DNA of 64,000 nt, from positions 1,054,001 through 1,118,000 of the forward strand of contig NZ_CP145809.1 of NCBI RefSeq assembly GCF_038049925.1, in the 5' to 3' direction. This DNA is from Georgenia sp. M64. Lineage in GTDB: Bacteria > Actinomycetota > Actinomycetes > Actinomycetales > Actinomycetaceae. Positions 51,014 to 61,032 of this stretch are shown piece by piece (the first letter of the stretch is position 1; each line of letters starts with the position of its first letter). The notes under the pieces are model-generated. The model was not told where the DNA came from. It made no database searches and saw only the letters and a program-made list of their open reading frames with translations. Made by a program: the position numbers and the translations under genes.

Positions 51014-52614
51014 TGAGCGAGCGCACCCCCGAGGAGGCCGACCGCGAGTCCCGCGGGCTCATCGACGCGTTCATGGCCGAGGCCGACGCGCCCGACGTCC
51101 CCGATGTCCCCGACGTCCCCGGCGCGGAGGGCGCCTCCCCGGCCGCCGCCGAGGACGAGGACGCCGGCCTGCGGGCGCTGCTCTCCTCGGCCCTCATCGC
51201 CGGCCCGGACCCCGACGTCGCCCAGGAGGTCCTCGCCGAGCCCGACGGCGGCGCGGCCGACGTCGCCGACGCCCAGGCGGAGGAGGAGGTCCGGCGGATC
51301 TACCTCGACATCCTCGCCCGGGCCCCCGAGCACGACGTCCAGCCGAGCCTGGACCGGGTGCGCGACGTCCTCGAGCTCCTCGGGGACCCCCAGCGCTCCT
51401 ACCCGGTCATCCACCTCACGGGCACCAACGGCAAGACGTCGACCGCGCGGATGATCGAGCGGCTCCTGCGCGAGAAGGGCCTGCGCACCGGCCGGTTCAC
51501 CTCCCCGCACCTGCACACGGTGCGCGAGCGCATCGCCCTCGACGGCGAGCCCATCTCCCCGGACGCCTTCGTGGCCACGTGGGAGGACGTCGCCCCGTAC
51601 GTCGCGATGGTGGACGACCGCTCGCAGGCGGCCGGCGGGCCCCGCCTGAGCTTCTTCGAGGTGTTCACCGTCATGGCCTACGCCGCCTTCGCCGACGCCC
51701 CGGTCGACGTCGCGGTCGTCGAGGTCGGCATGGGCGGGCGCTGGGACGCCACCAACGTCGCCGACGGCGAGATCGCCGTGATCACCGCCGTCGAGCGCGA
51801 CCACGAGCGCTGGCTCGGGCACGACCTCGTCGACATCGCCGCGGAGAAGGTCGGCATCATCAAGGAGCGGGCCACCGTCGTCGTCGCGGAGCAGCACGAG
51901 GACGTCGAGGGCGTCATCCTCTCCGCCGCCGCGCAGCACGGTGCCACCGTGCTGCGCGAGGGCGCCGAGCTCGCCGTGCTCGACCGCCAGGTCGCGGTCG
52001 GCGGGCAGCTGGTCACCCTGCGCACGCCCGCCGGGGTCTACGAGGACGTCTTCGTCCCCCTGCACGGCCGGCACCAGGCCCGCAACGCCGTCCTCGCGCT
52101 CGCGGCGGTCGAGGCGTTCTTCGGCGGCGGCGCCCTCGACGCCGGCGTCGTGGAGCAGGGCTTCGCGGGCGTCGACTCCCCGGCACGCCTGGAGGTGGTG
52201 CGCCGCAGCCCGTCGGTCCTCGTCGACGCCGCCCACAACCCCGCCGGCGTCGAGGCCCTGCGCGAGGCGGTGGAGGAGGCCTTCGAGCTCTCCCACCTCG
52301 TGGGCGTCGTGGGCGTCATGGCGGACAAGGACGCCGAGGGCATCCTCGCCGGGCTCGAGCCGTTCCTGGCCGAGATCGTCGTCACGCGGGCCGGGACCGA
52401 CCGGGCCATGGACGTCGACGACCTCGCCGAGATCGCCCGGGACGTCTTCGGGGAGGAGCGCGTCCACGTCGCGGCGCGCCTCGACGACGCCCTCGACGCC
52501 GCCGTCACCCTCGCCGAGGCCGACGCCGAGGAGGTCGTGACGACCACCGGGGTGCTCGTCGTCGGCTCCGTCATCCTGGCGGCCGAGGCACGGACGCTGT
52601 TCGGACGCGGCTGA
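51013..52614 (+). CDS. folC: Bifunctional dihydrofolate/folylpolyglutamate synthase
   Basis: A 533-residue Mur-ligase-fold enzyme that adds glutamate to dihydropteroate and folates. The ATP-binding loop is GTNGKTST (137-144), followed by GRFTSPHLHTVRERI, VEVGMGGRWDATN and VLVDAAHNPAGVEAL. The conserved protein begins near residue 91; the first 90 residues are an acidic, low-complexity extension with DVPDVPDVP repeats not seen in the E. coli enzyme. AAGGAGG precedes the ATG at a good distance, so the extension is probably translated. It is co-transcribed with ileS. Confidence 0.93.
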   Translation: MSERTPEEADRESRGLIDAFMAEADAPDVPDVPDVPGAEGASPAAAEDEDAGLRALLSSALIAGPDPDVAQEVLAEPDGGAADVADAQAEEEVRRIYLDILARAPEHDVQPSLDRVRDVLELLGDPQRSYPVIHLTGTNGKTSTARMIERLLREKGLRTGRFTSPHLHTVRERIALDGEPISPDAFVATWEDVAPYVAMVDDRSQAAGGPRLSFFEVFTVMAYAAFADAPVDVAVVEVGMGGRWDATNVADGEIAVITAVERDHERWLGHDLVDIAAEKVGIIKERATVVVAEQHEDVEGVILSAAAQHGATVLREGAELAVLDRQVAVGGQLVTLRTPAGVYEDVFVPLHGRHQARNAVLALAAVEAFFGGGALDAGVVEQGFAGVDSPARLEVVRRSPSVLVDAAHNPAGVEALREAVEEAFELSHLVGVVGVMADKDAEGILAGLEPFLAEIVVTRAGTDRAMDVDDLAEIARDVFGEERVHVAARLDDALDAAVTLAEADAEEVVTTTGVLVVGSVILAAEARTLFGRG

Positions 52615-52657
52615 GCGCGCCGCGCACCGGGCGCTGCACGTTCGTGCCGTGAGGGCG

Positions 52658-52693
52658 CCCGACCGGGAGAATCGTCCCTCTTCCCTGGTCGGG
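52658..52693 (+). terminator. Hairpin after folC
   Basis: An 11-bp stem (cccgaccggga with tccc-t-ggtcggg, one bulged T) has a 13-nt loop. It should end the ileS-folC transcript before dhaK. Confidence 0.5.
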
Positions 52694-52766
52694 GGCCCGG
52701 GGTAGGGGCCAGGATGGGCGGCGGGGCCCGGGTCGGGCCCCGTCCGGCTACCGAAGGAGCACGTCG

Positions 52767-53768
<1,002 letters not shown>

Positions 53769-53793
53769 GGGCGCGACGGAAGGAAGAGGACGT

Positions 53794-54444
53794 ATGAGCG
53801 CTGCCACCCTGGGGACCGCCTGGGCGATGGACTGGATCGCCCGCGCGACGAAGGTCGTCTCGGAGAACCGGATCGAGCTGATCGAGCTCGACCGGGCCAT
53901 CGGCGACGGTGACCACGGCGAGAACATGGACCGCGGATTCACCGCCGTGGCCGCCAAGCTCGCCGGGGCCGAGCCGGCCTCCCCCGGGGAGGTGCTCAAG
54001 ACGGTGGCCACCACGCTGATGTCCACCGTCGGCGGGGCGGCGGGGCCGCTGTACGGCACCGCCTTCCTCCGGGCGGCCAAGGGTGCCGACGGCGACCTCG
54101 ACGCCGCCGGGGTCGCGACGATGCTCGAGGCCGCCCTCGAGGGCATCCGGGCGCGGGGCAAGGCCGACACCGGCGAGAAGACGATGGTCGACGCCTGGAC
54201 CCCGGCCGCCGTGGCGGCCCGCGAGGCCGCCGAGGCGGGTGCGGGCCCGGTGCAGGCGATGCGGGCCGCGGCCGACGCCGCCGTCGAGGGCTCGGAGGCC
54301 ACCATCCCGATGGTCGCCACCAAGGGCCGGGCGAGCTACCTCGGTGAGCGCTCCGCCGGTCACCGGGACCCCGGCGCCCAGTCGTCCGCCCTCCTGCTCG
54401 TGGCCGCGGCGGAGGCCGCGGAGGCCGCCGGGGCCGGCGCGTGA
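53794..54444 (+). CDS. dhaL: PTS-dependent dihydroxyacetone kinase, DhaL (ADP-binding) subunit
   Basis: A 216-residue DhaL. The nucleotide- and Mg-binding motifs are IGDGDHGENMDRGF near residue 37, STVGGAAGPLYGTAF near 76-90 and KADTGEKTMVDAW. It carries the ADP that is phosphorylated by DhaM and passes phosphate to the sugar on DhaK. It lies 25 bases after dhaK, with a GGAAG-type ribosome binding site. Its stop overlaps the GTG of dhaM (GTGA). Confidence 0.93.
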   Translation: MSAATLGTAWAMDWIARATKVVSENRIELIELDRAIGDGDHGENMDRGFTAVAAKLAGAEPASPGEVLKTVATTLMSTVGGAAGPLYGTAFLRAAKGADGDLDAAGVATMLEAALEGIRARGKADTGEKTMVDAWTPAAVAAREAAEAGAGPVQAMRAAADAAVEGSEATIPMVATKGRASYLGERSAGHRDPGAQSSALLLVAAAEAAEAAGAGA

Positions 54445-55151
54445 GCCCCGACGGCGCGCACGGGCGGGCGGTGCGCACCGGCATCGTCGTCGTCTCGCAC
54501 TCCGCCCGGCTGGCCGACGGGGTCGTGGAGGTCGCCGCCCAGATGGCGCCCGACGTCGCCCTGCGCGCCGCCGGCGGGACGGACGAGGGCGGCGTCGGTA
54601 CGAGCTTCACCAAGGTCGAGGAGGCCGTCCTCGAGCTCCTCGGCGCCGGTGAGGTCGTCGTCCTCACCGACCTGGGCTCGGCGACGATGACCGCCGAGTC
54701 GGTGCTGGAGATGCTCGACGACGACGACCGCGAGCGGGTGACCCTGGCCGACGGCCCCCTCGTCGAGGGGACCGTCGCCGGGGCCGTCGCCGCCCAGGGC
54801 GGCGCGGACGCGGCCGCCGTGGCGCGCACGGCGGCCGCCGCGGCGGCCAGCTTCGCCCACGCCGGTCAGGCCCCGCCGCCCGAGCCCGCCGACGGGGGCC
54901 GCACCGTCGTGCTGACCCTGCGCAACTCCGTGGGGCTGCACGCCCGCCCCGCCGCGCTCCTGGCGCGCCTGGCGTCGCGGTACGACGCCGAGGTCAGCGT
55001 CAACGACGTCGACGCCACCTCGGTGCTGGCCCTCATGGGCCTGGGCCTGGGCCAGGGCGAGGAGCTGCGGGTACGGGCCGACGGTCCCGACGCCGACGAC
55101 GCCCTGGCGGAGATCACCAAGGTCGTCGAGGACGGCTTCGGCGAGGAGTAG
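54441..55151 (+). CDS. dhaM: DhaM phosphotransfer subunit fused to an HPr domain
   Basis: A 236-residue fusion. Residues about 11-140 are an EIIA-mannose-like DhaM domain with phosphorylated H20 (VSHSARLADG). Residues about 154-234 are a complete HPr domain with H167 in SVGLHARPAAL and a serine (S194) at the place of regulatory Ser46. An Ala/Pro-rich linker joins them. Phosphate should pass from enzyme I to HPr to DhaM to DhaL. Enterobacterial DhaM has HPr plus an enzyme-I fragment; here only HPr is attached. No enzyme I gene is in the window. Confidence 0.92.
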   Translation: MSPDGAHGRAVRTGIVVVSHSARLADGVVEVAAQMAPDVALRAAGGTDEGGVGTSFTKVEEAVLELLGAGEVVVLTDLGSATMTAESVLEMLDDDDRERVTLADGPLVEGTVAGAVAAQGGADAAAVARTAAAAAASFAHAGQAPPPEPADGGRTVVLTLRNSVGLHARPAALLARLASRYDAEVSVNDVDATSVLALMGLGLGQGEELRVRADGPDADDALAEITKVVEDGFGEE

Positions 55152-55169
55152 CGCGCGCCGGACCCGGTG

Positions 55170-55198
55170 CGGGCGCCCGGAGGGCGTGCGGGCGCCCG
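55170..55198 (+). terminator. Possible hairpin after dhaM
   Basis: Two copies of the self-complementary cgggcgcccg (55170-55179, 55189-55198) are 9 bases apart and can pair with each other, 18 bases after the dhaM stop. Confidence 0.4.
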
Positions 55199-55241
55199 CG
55201 CAGGCGCGGGAGCGGGTGACCGCGCCGGTACCCTGGACCGG

Positions 55242-55730
55242 GTGAGCACCACCGACGCCGCGCCCCGCCCGCCCGGCTCCGCGCGCCTGCTGTTCGCCCG
55301 GACCATCCTGGTCAGCGAGGCGTTCGTCGTGCTCTTCGCCACGCTCGTCGCCCACGGGCTGCGCCTGGCCGACCGGCCTCTCGTGTGGGGCGCCGGCGGC
55401 GGGGTCATGCTGGCCGCCGTGCTGGCCACGGCGGCGCTGCGCCGGCCGAGGGTGGGGCTCGTGGCCGGCTCGATCGTCCAGCTGGTGCTCGTCGCCAGCG
55501 GCCTCGTCGTGCCGATGATGTTCGTCGTCGGGGTGGTCTTCGCGCTGATCTGGGCGGTCTCTCTCCAGCTCGGCGGCCGGATCGACGTCGAGCGTCAGGA
55601 GCGCTACGCCGCCGAGCTCGCGCTGCGGGACGGTGCCTCCGGTGCCGCGGCGGCGACCGGTGGCGTCGACGCCGCCGAGCCCACCGACGCGACCGGTGCC
55701 GCCGATGCCACCCCCGGTCAGGCCCGCTGA
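55242..55730 (+). CDS. DUF4233 family membrane protein
   Basis: A 162-residue protein with four membrane segments (about residues 20-125) and an Ala/Thr-rich tail. DUF4233 proteins are normally encoded between folC and ndk in actinomycetes; here dhaKLM have come between folC and this gene. TACCCT at 55229-55234 is seven bases before GTG 55242, so the transcript is probably leaderless and independent of dha. Function is unknown. Confidence 0.8.
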   Translation: MSTTDAAPRPPGSARLLFARTILVSEAFVVLFATLVAHGLRLADRPLVWGAGGGVMLAAVLATAALRRPRVGLVAGSIVQLVLVASGLVVPMMFVVGVVFALIWAVSLQLGGRIDVERQERYAAELALRDGASGAAAATGGVDAAEPTDATGAADATPGQAR

Positions 55731-55772
55731 CCTGAGAGGTCCCGGCAGCCTGAGGATTCGCGCCGGTCGCGG

Positions 55773-56390
55773 TCAGCCCGTCGGCCTGACGGGTTGACGC
55801 AGGACCGTCCGCAGCCGCTCCGGTGAGACCCTCCGGGGGTCGCTCAGGTAGATCTCGTGGTGCCGGCCGTTCCACGTCAGGCCCCTGGCGGGCATGATCT
55901 GGCCGTGCAGGCGGGCCAGGGTGGCCGCTTCGGTGTCGTAGCCTCCGACGTGCATGATCTGCAACGACCGCCCCTCCTCCAGGCGGAGCGTGCGGACGTC
56001 GGCGACCGGCAGGCCCGGCTTCCTCCGCGCGGCGTCGGGCAGGCCCCGTGCGACGTCGTCCTGGCTCACCTGCTCGGGCAGGGGGGTGAGCATGGTCCAG
56101 TCCCAGTCGTCCTTCCGGCCCGCCGCGAACGACGAGGGGTCCGGGCTCGACCAGAGACCCTCGAGGGGTCCGACCACGAGCTCGTCGCCCGTGCGGGCCC
56201 GCAGGCGGGACCTCACGGCGTACGCGCCGGCGTAGAGAGCGGCCACCGCGGCCGGGTACGCCGGTGACGTCTCCGGGTCCCCGCGGCCGTCGATCGCCAG
56301 GTAGGTCATCGCCGGGACGTCGACCTCGACAAAGTCCGCCGAGCCCGGCTGGTAGAGGTCCTTGCGGTCCTTCTTCAGGTCGATCCTCAC
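55773..56390 (-). CDS. GyrI-like small-molecule-binding domain protein
   Basis: A 205-residue protein of the GyrI/SOUL-like effector-binding fold. Patterns are VDVPAMTYLAIDGRGDP near the N-terminus, a KDDWDWTMLTPLPEQVS centre and HVGGYDTEAATLARLH … YLSDPRRV at the end. Such stand-alone proteins bind or hydrolyse lipophilic small molecules. GTG 56390 has AGGAG about six bases upstream. It sits on the minus strand between the plus-strand DUF4233 and ndk genes, so it interrupts a conserved neighbourhood. Confidence 0.78.
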   Translation of the reverse strand: MRIDLKKDRKDLYQPGSADFVEVDVPAMTYLAIDGRGDPETSPAYPAAVAALYAGAYAVRSRLRARTGDELVVGPLEGLWSSPDPSSFAAGRKDDWDWTMLTPLPEQVSQDDVARGLPDAARRKPGLPVADVRTLRLEEGRSLQIMHVGGYDTEAATLARLHGQIMPARGLTWNGRHHEIYLSDPRRVSPERLRTVLRQPVRPTG

Positions 56391-56496
56391 CGCTGCTCCT
56401 CTGGCACGGTCCGGGTGGCGTGGCGGCCGTCCTGCGACCGGCGTTCCCAGTCCAGCACAGGCAGGCCGTGCCGGTGGGCCGGTAGGGTGCTCACCC

Positions 56497-56946
56497 GTGA
56501 CCACCACCTCCGCAGCCGCCGCCACGCCCGCCGAGCGCACCCTCGTCCTCGTCAAGCCCGACGGCGTCGCCCGCGGCCTCACGGGAGAGGTGCTGCGCCG
56601 CGTCGAGGCCAAGGGGTACCGGATCGTCGCCCTGGAGATGCGCACGGCCGACGACGCCCTCCTCGCCGAGCACTACGCGGAGCACCAGGGCAAGCCGTTC
56701 TTCGCGCCGCTGGTCGAGTTCATGCGCTCCGGCCCGGTCGTGGCCGCCGTCGTCGAGGGCGGGCGGGTCATCGAGGGCTTCCGTTCCCTCGCCGGGACGA
56801 CCGAGCCCACCGGCGCCGCTCCCGGCACGATCCGCGGCGACCTGGGCCGGGACTGGGGCACCACCGTCGTCCAGAACCTCGTCCACGGGTCCGACTCGCC
56901 CGAGTCCGCCGCCCGCGAGATCGGGCTGTGGTTCCCCGCGCTCTGA
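56497..56946 (+). CDS. ndk: Nucleoside diphosphate kinase
   Basis: A 149-residue NDK that exchanges gamma-phosphate between nucleoside triphosphates and diphosphates. TLVLVKPDGVARGLTGEVLRR opens the domain; IRGDLGRDWG and NLVHGSDSPESAAREI contain the catalytic His (VHGSDS). A short Ala/Thr leader of about 12 residues precedes it. TAGGGT at 56483-56488 is eight bases before GTG 56497, suggesting a leaderless mRNA. Confidence 0.95.
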   Translation: MTTTSAAAATPAERTLVLVKPDGVARGLTGEVLRRVEAKGYRIVALEMRTADDALLAEHYAEHQGKPFFAPLVEFMRSGPVVAAVVEGGRVIEGFRSLAGTTEPTGAAPGTIRGDLGRDWGTTVVQNLVHGSDSPESAAREIGLWFPAL

Positions 56947-56963
56947 CCCGACCCGGTCGGGTC
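56945..56963 (+). terminator. Short hairpin overlapping the ndk stop
   Basis: A 7-bp stem (gacccga with tcgggtc) and a 5-nt loop start on the stop codon of ndk. Confidence 0.4.
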
Positions 56964-57014
56964 CCTGTGGACGGCCTGCCCGGCCCCGCCCGCGCGGGGC
57001 AATAGGCTGCCCCC

Positions 57015-60000
57015 GTGCACCTGAAGACGCTGACGCTGCGAGGGTTCAAGTCCTTCGCGTCCGCGACGACGCTGCACCTCGAGCCCGGGATCACCTGCGT
57101 CGTCGGCCCCAACGGCTCGGGCAAGTCCAACGTCGTCGACGCCCTCTCCTGGGTGATGGGGGAGCAGGGCGCCAAGACGCTGCGCGGCGGGTCCATGGCG
57201 GACGTCATCTTCGCGGGGACCTCCTCGCGCGCCCCCCTCGGGCGTGCCGAGGTCTCGCTCACCATCGACAACACCGACGGGCTGCTGCCCATCGAGTACA
57301 CCGAGGTGACGATCTCCCGGACGCTGTTCCGCTCCGGCGGCTCGGAGTACGCCATCAACGGCGCCCCGTGCCGCCTCCTGGACATCCAGGAGCTGCTCTC
57401 CGACACCGGCATGGGCCGGGAGATGCACGTCATCGTCGGTCAGGGGCGCCTGGACTCGGTCCTCCAGGCCACCCCGGAGGACCGCCGCGGCTTCATCGAG
57501 GAGGCCGCCGGGGTGCTCAAGCACCGGCGCCGCAAGGAGAAGGCGCTGCGCAAGCTCGACGCGATGCAGGCCAACCTTGCCCGGGTGGGTGACCTCTCCG
57601 CCGAGATCCGCCGCCAGCTCGGACCCCTGGCCCGGCAGGCGGACGTCGTCCGCCGCGCCCAGGTCGTCCAGACCGACCTGCGGGACGCCCGGGCCCGCCT
57701 CCTCGCCGACGACCTCGTCCAGCTCACCGCCACCCTCGAGCAGGAGAGCGCCGACCTCAGCGCCCTCGAGCGACGGCGCGCCGAGACCGAGCAGGCCCAG
57801 GACGAGGCCCGGGCCCGGCTCACGGCCCTGGAGCAGGAGGCCGCCGCCGCGGCCCCGCGCCTGGGCAGCGCCACCGACGTGTGGTACCGGCTGTCCGGCC
57901 TGCGGGAACGGTTCCGGGCCCTCTCCGACGTCGCCGCCGAACGCTGCCGCCTCCTCGGCGCCCCGGCGGCGGCCGAGCCCGCCGGGGGGCGCGACCCCGA
58001 CGAGCTCGACGCCCGCGCCGGCGCGGCCCGTGAGGAGGAGGCCGCCCTCGAGGCGGAGCTCGCCCGGCTCAAGGAGGCCCTCGCGGCCGCCGTCGCGGAC
58101 CGCACGGCCGCGGAGGAGTCCGAACGGGACGCCGAGCGCGCCCTCGCCGCGGTGCACCGGGGGGTCGCCGACCGGCGGGAGGGCCTGGCCCGGCTGACCG
58201 GTCAGGTGGGCACCCGGCGCTCGCGCCTGGAGTCCGCCGAGGCCGAGCTCGGACGGCTGCGCGAGTCCCTCGCCGCGGCGCAGGAACGCGCCCGCGCGGC
58301 CGGCGAGGAGTTCGCCGCCCTCGAGCGGCAGGTCGCCGGGGCCGAGGAGGGGGAGGAGGGCCTGGACGAGGCGCACGAGGCCGCGACCGTCGAGCTCGAG
58401 GAGGCCGAGGAGGCCGTGACCCGGCTCGTCGAGGACGAGCGCGCGGCCGACGCCGACCGGACCACCTGGTCCGCGCGGCGCGAGACCCTCGAGCTCTCCC
58501 TCACCCGCAAGGACGGCACCGGGGCGCTCCTCGGCTCGGACCTCCCGGGCGTGCTCGGCGCCGTGCCCGCCCACCTCACGATCGAGGCCGGGTACGAGAA
58601 CGCGATCGCCGCGGCCCTGGGGGAGGCCACCGACGCCGCCGTCGTGGAGAGCGTCGACGTCGCCGTCGACGCGGTGCGCCAGGCCCGCGACGGCGGGGAC
58701 GGTCAGGTCCGCGTCCTCGTCGCCCGCGCCGACGACGCCACGCCCGGTCCGGCGTCCCGTCCGGTGCCCGCCGGCCGCGCCGCCGCCGAGCTCGTCTGCG
58801 TCGCCGACCCCGCCGTCGCCGCGACGATCGCTCGCCTCCTGACCGGCGTGGTCGTCGTCGAGGACCTCACCGAGGCACGCCGCGTCGTCACCGCCGACCC
58901 GGGGCTGACCGCCGTCACCCGGGAGGGCGACCTGCTCTCCGGCGACGCCGCGCGCGGCGGGACCCCCGGGTCGAGCGTGCTGGAGCTGCACGCGGCCCAC
59001 GAGGAGGCCGTCGCCGAGGTGGAGGCCGCCGCCGCCCGGGCCGAGCAGGCCCGCTTCGCCCTGGGGCCGGCCCGCGAGCGGGTGGCCGCGGCCCGCGAGC
59101 GTGCCCGCACCACCCTGGCCGACCTCCACGCCTCGGACGCCCGGCTCGCGGCCGTCGCCGAGCGGCTCGGGCGCCTCGGTGCGACCGTCCGCGGGGCCGA
59201 GGCCGAGGCGGAGCGCGCCCGGCCGGCGATCGCGCGCGCCGAGGCCGAGATCGTCGAGCACACCGCCGAGCTCGCTGCCCTCGCCGAGCGGCTCGAGATC
59301 GCCCGCCGTGAGCCCGCCCAGGCGGAGGAGGACCTCGCCGGCGCCGTCCAGGTGCGCGACGCCGCCACCGAGGTCGCCCGGGCCGCCCGCACCGCCGAGA
59401 CCGACGCCCGCCTGGCGGTGCGCACCTGCGAGGAGCGCGTCAAGGCGATCGCGGGCCGGGCCGCCTCGCTGAGGGCGGCCGCGGAGGCCGAGCGGCAGGC
59501 CCGGCGCCGCGCCGCCGAGCGGGAGGCCCGGCGGGCCGCCCAGGCCCAGGTGGCCCAGGACGTGCGCGCCGGCGCCGAGGCGGCCACCCGCGCCATCGAG
59601 GCCTCCGTGGAGGCGGCGGCCGCCGAGCGCGAACGGGCCGAGGCCGAGCGGACCGAGCGCGAGGAGGCCCTCGCCGCGGTCCGCACCGAGCTCGACGGGA
59701 TCGGGCGCACCCTCGCCGAGCTCACCGACGTCGCCCACCGTGACGAGGTCGCCCGCGCCGAGCAGCGCCTGCGGATCTCCCAGCTGGAGGAGCGCGCCGT
59801 CGCCGAGCTCGGCCTCGACCCGCAGGTCCTCGTCGACGAGTACGGCCCCGACCGGCCCGTCCCGGGAACCGCGCCCGGGCCGGACGGCGAGCCGCCGGAG
59901 GCGCGGCCCTACGTGCGCGCAGAGCAGGAGAAGCGGCTGCGGGCGGCCGAGCGCGACCTCGCCAGGCTGGGCAAGGTCAACCCCCTCGCCCTGGAGGAGC

Positions 60001-60581
60001 ACGCCGCCCTGGCCGAGCGGCACAAGTTCCTCACCGACCAGCTGGCCGACCTCAAGAAGTCCCGGGCGGACCTCATGGACATCGTCCGGGAGGTCGACGA
60101 GCGGGTCGAGCGCGTGTTCACCGAGGCGTACGCGGACACCGCCCGGCAGTTCGAGGGCGTCTTCGCCCGGCTCTTCCCGGGCGGGGAGGGCAGGCTCGTC
60201 CTCACCGACCCCGAGAACATGCTGACCACCGGCATCGAGATCGAGGCCCGGCCGGCGGGCAAGAAGGTCAAGCGGCTCTCCCTGCTCTCCGGCGGGGAGC
60301 GCTCGCTCACCGCGGTCGCGCTGCTCGTGGCCATCTTCAAGGCGCGGCCGAGCCCGTTCTACGTCATGGACGAGGTCGAGGCGGCACTGGACGACGTCAA
60401 CCTCGGACGGCTGCTCGAGATCTTCACCGAGCTGCGCTCGGACTCCCAGCTCATCGTCATCACCCACCAGAAGCGCACCATGGAGATCGCCGACGCGCTG
60501 TACGGGGTGACCATGCGCGGCGACGGCGTGACGACCGTCATCTCCCAGCGGCTGGAGAAGGAGCCGGAACCCGCGATGTGA
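57015..60581 (+). CDS. smc: Chromosome segregation protein SMC
   Basis: A 1188-residue SMC ATPase that organises and segregates the chromosome with ScpA/ScpB. Walker A (GPNGSGKSN, residues 31-39) lies in the N-terminal head. Two long Ala/Glu/Arg-rich coiled coils (about 165-490 and 655-1000) flank the hinge (about 500-650, with GLYENA-like GYENAIAAALGEATDAAVVES). The C-terminal head has the signature LLSGGERSLTAVALLVAIF and Walker B FYVMDEVEAALDD. TAGGCT at 57003-57008 is six bases before GTG 57015 (leaderless). It opens the conserved smc-ftsY-amt-glnK neighbourhood. Confidence 0.95.
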   Translation: MHLKTLTLRGFKSFASATTLHLEPGITCVVGPNGSGKSNVVDALSWVMGEQGAKTLRGGSMADVIFAGTSSRAPLGRAEVSLTIDNTDGLLPIEYTEVTISRTLFRSGGSEYAINGAPCRLLDIQELLSDTGMGREMHVIVGQGRLDSVLQATPEDRRGFIEEAAGVLKHRRRKEKALRKLDAMQANLARVGDLSAEIRRQLGPLARQADVVRRAQVVQTDLRDARARLLADDLVQLTATLEQESADLSALERRRAETEQAQDEARARLTALEQEAAAAAPRLGSATDVWYRLSGLRERFRALSDVAAERCRLLGAPAAAEPAGGRDPDELDARAGAAREEEAALEAELARLKEALAAAVADRTAAEESERDAERALAAVHRGVADRREGLARLTGQVGTRRSRLESAEAELGRLRESLAAAQERARAAGEEFAALERQVAGAEEGEEGLDEAHEAATVELEEAEEAVTRLVEDERAADADRTTWSARRETLELSLTRKDGTGALLGSDLPGVLGAVPAHLTIEAGYENAIAAALGEATDAAVVESVDVAVDAVRQARDGGDGQVRVLVARADDATPGPASRPVPAGRAAAELVCVADPAVAATIARLLTGVVVVEDLTEARRVVTADPGLTAVTREGDLLSGDAARGGTPGSSVLELHAAHEEAVAEVEAAAARAEQARFALGPARERVAAARERARTTLADLHASDARLAAVAERLGRLGATVRGAEAEAERARPAIARAEAEIVEHTAELAALAERLEIARREPAQAEEDLAGAVQVRDAATEVARAARTAETDARLAVRTCEERVKAIAGRAASLRAAAEAERQARRRAAEREARRAAQAQVAQDVRAGAEAATRAIEASVEAAAAERERAEAERTEREEALAAVRTELDGIGRTLAELTDVAHRDEVARAEQRLRISQLEERAVAELGLDPQVLVDEYGPDRPVPGTAPGPDGEPPEARPYVRAEQEKRLRAAERDLARLGKVNPLALEEHAALAERHKFLTDQLADLKKSRADLMDIVREVDERVERVFTEAYADTARQFEGVFARLFPGGEGRLVLTDPENMLTTGIEIEARPAGKKVKRLSLLSGGERSLTAVALLVAIFKARPSPFYVMDEVEAALDDVNLGRLLEIFTELRSDSQLIVITHQKRTMEIADALYGVTMRGDGVTTVISQRLEKEPEPAM

Positions 60582-60589
60582 GCGGCGTC

Positions 60590-60609
60590 GCGGTGAGCAA
60601 GGTCACCGC
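60590..60609 (+). terminator. Short hairpin after smc
   Basis: A 7-bp stem (gcggtga with tcaccgc) has a 6-nt loop, nine bases after the smc stop. Confidence 0.4.
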
Positions 60610-60674
60610 CGCCCCCGCCGCACCAGTGGGACCTCAGGCCGTGCGCGCGGCGCCGGTCAGGTGATACTGGAGGC

Positions 60675-60983
60675 ATGACCGGAGCCGTCCTCGCAGTGAT
60701 CATCGCCGTCCTCGGCGCGCTCGGCGTCCTGGCCGTCATCCTCTCCGAGCGCAGCCCCGACGGTGGCTGGGCGCAGTGGCTGCGCGACTCCGTCGCCGCC
60801 TGGCGGTCGGAGGAGCTCACCGCGGAGCAGGTGCGCACCCGGCGGGCCGACGTCTCCGAGGCCGGCCTCGAGGACATCTTCGACATGGGTCCGACCGCCC
60901 AGCCGGCCTACATCGGTCCCGGGGACATCGCCTCCCGGATCGAGCGCGCCCGCTCCCGCGCGCGCAGCCGCGCCGACCGCTGA
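60675..60983 (+). CDS. Small single-pass membrane protein, unknown
   Basis: A 102-residue protein with one N-terminal transmembrane helix (about residues 4-24) and a charged remainder (WAQWLRDSVAAWRSEEL … GLEDIFDMGPTAQPAYIGP … Arg-rich tail). No family is recognised. GATACT ends six bases before the ATG, again suggesting a leaderless start. It lies between smc and ftsY. Composition and codon usage are normal for the window, so it is probably real. Confidence 0.65.
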   Translation: MTGAVLAVIIAVLGALGVLAVILSERSPDGGWAQWLRDSVAAWRSEELTAEQVRTRRADVSEAGLEDIFDMGPTAQPAYIGPGDIASRIERARSRARSRADR

Positions 60984-61032
60984 GGGCGGACCGCCTCGCA
61001 CCCACCCCCGGCCGTGGGCCAGACTGTCCCGC

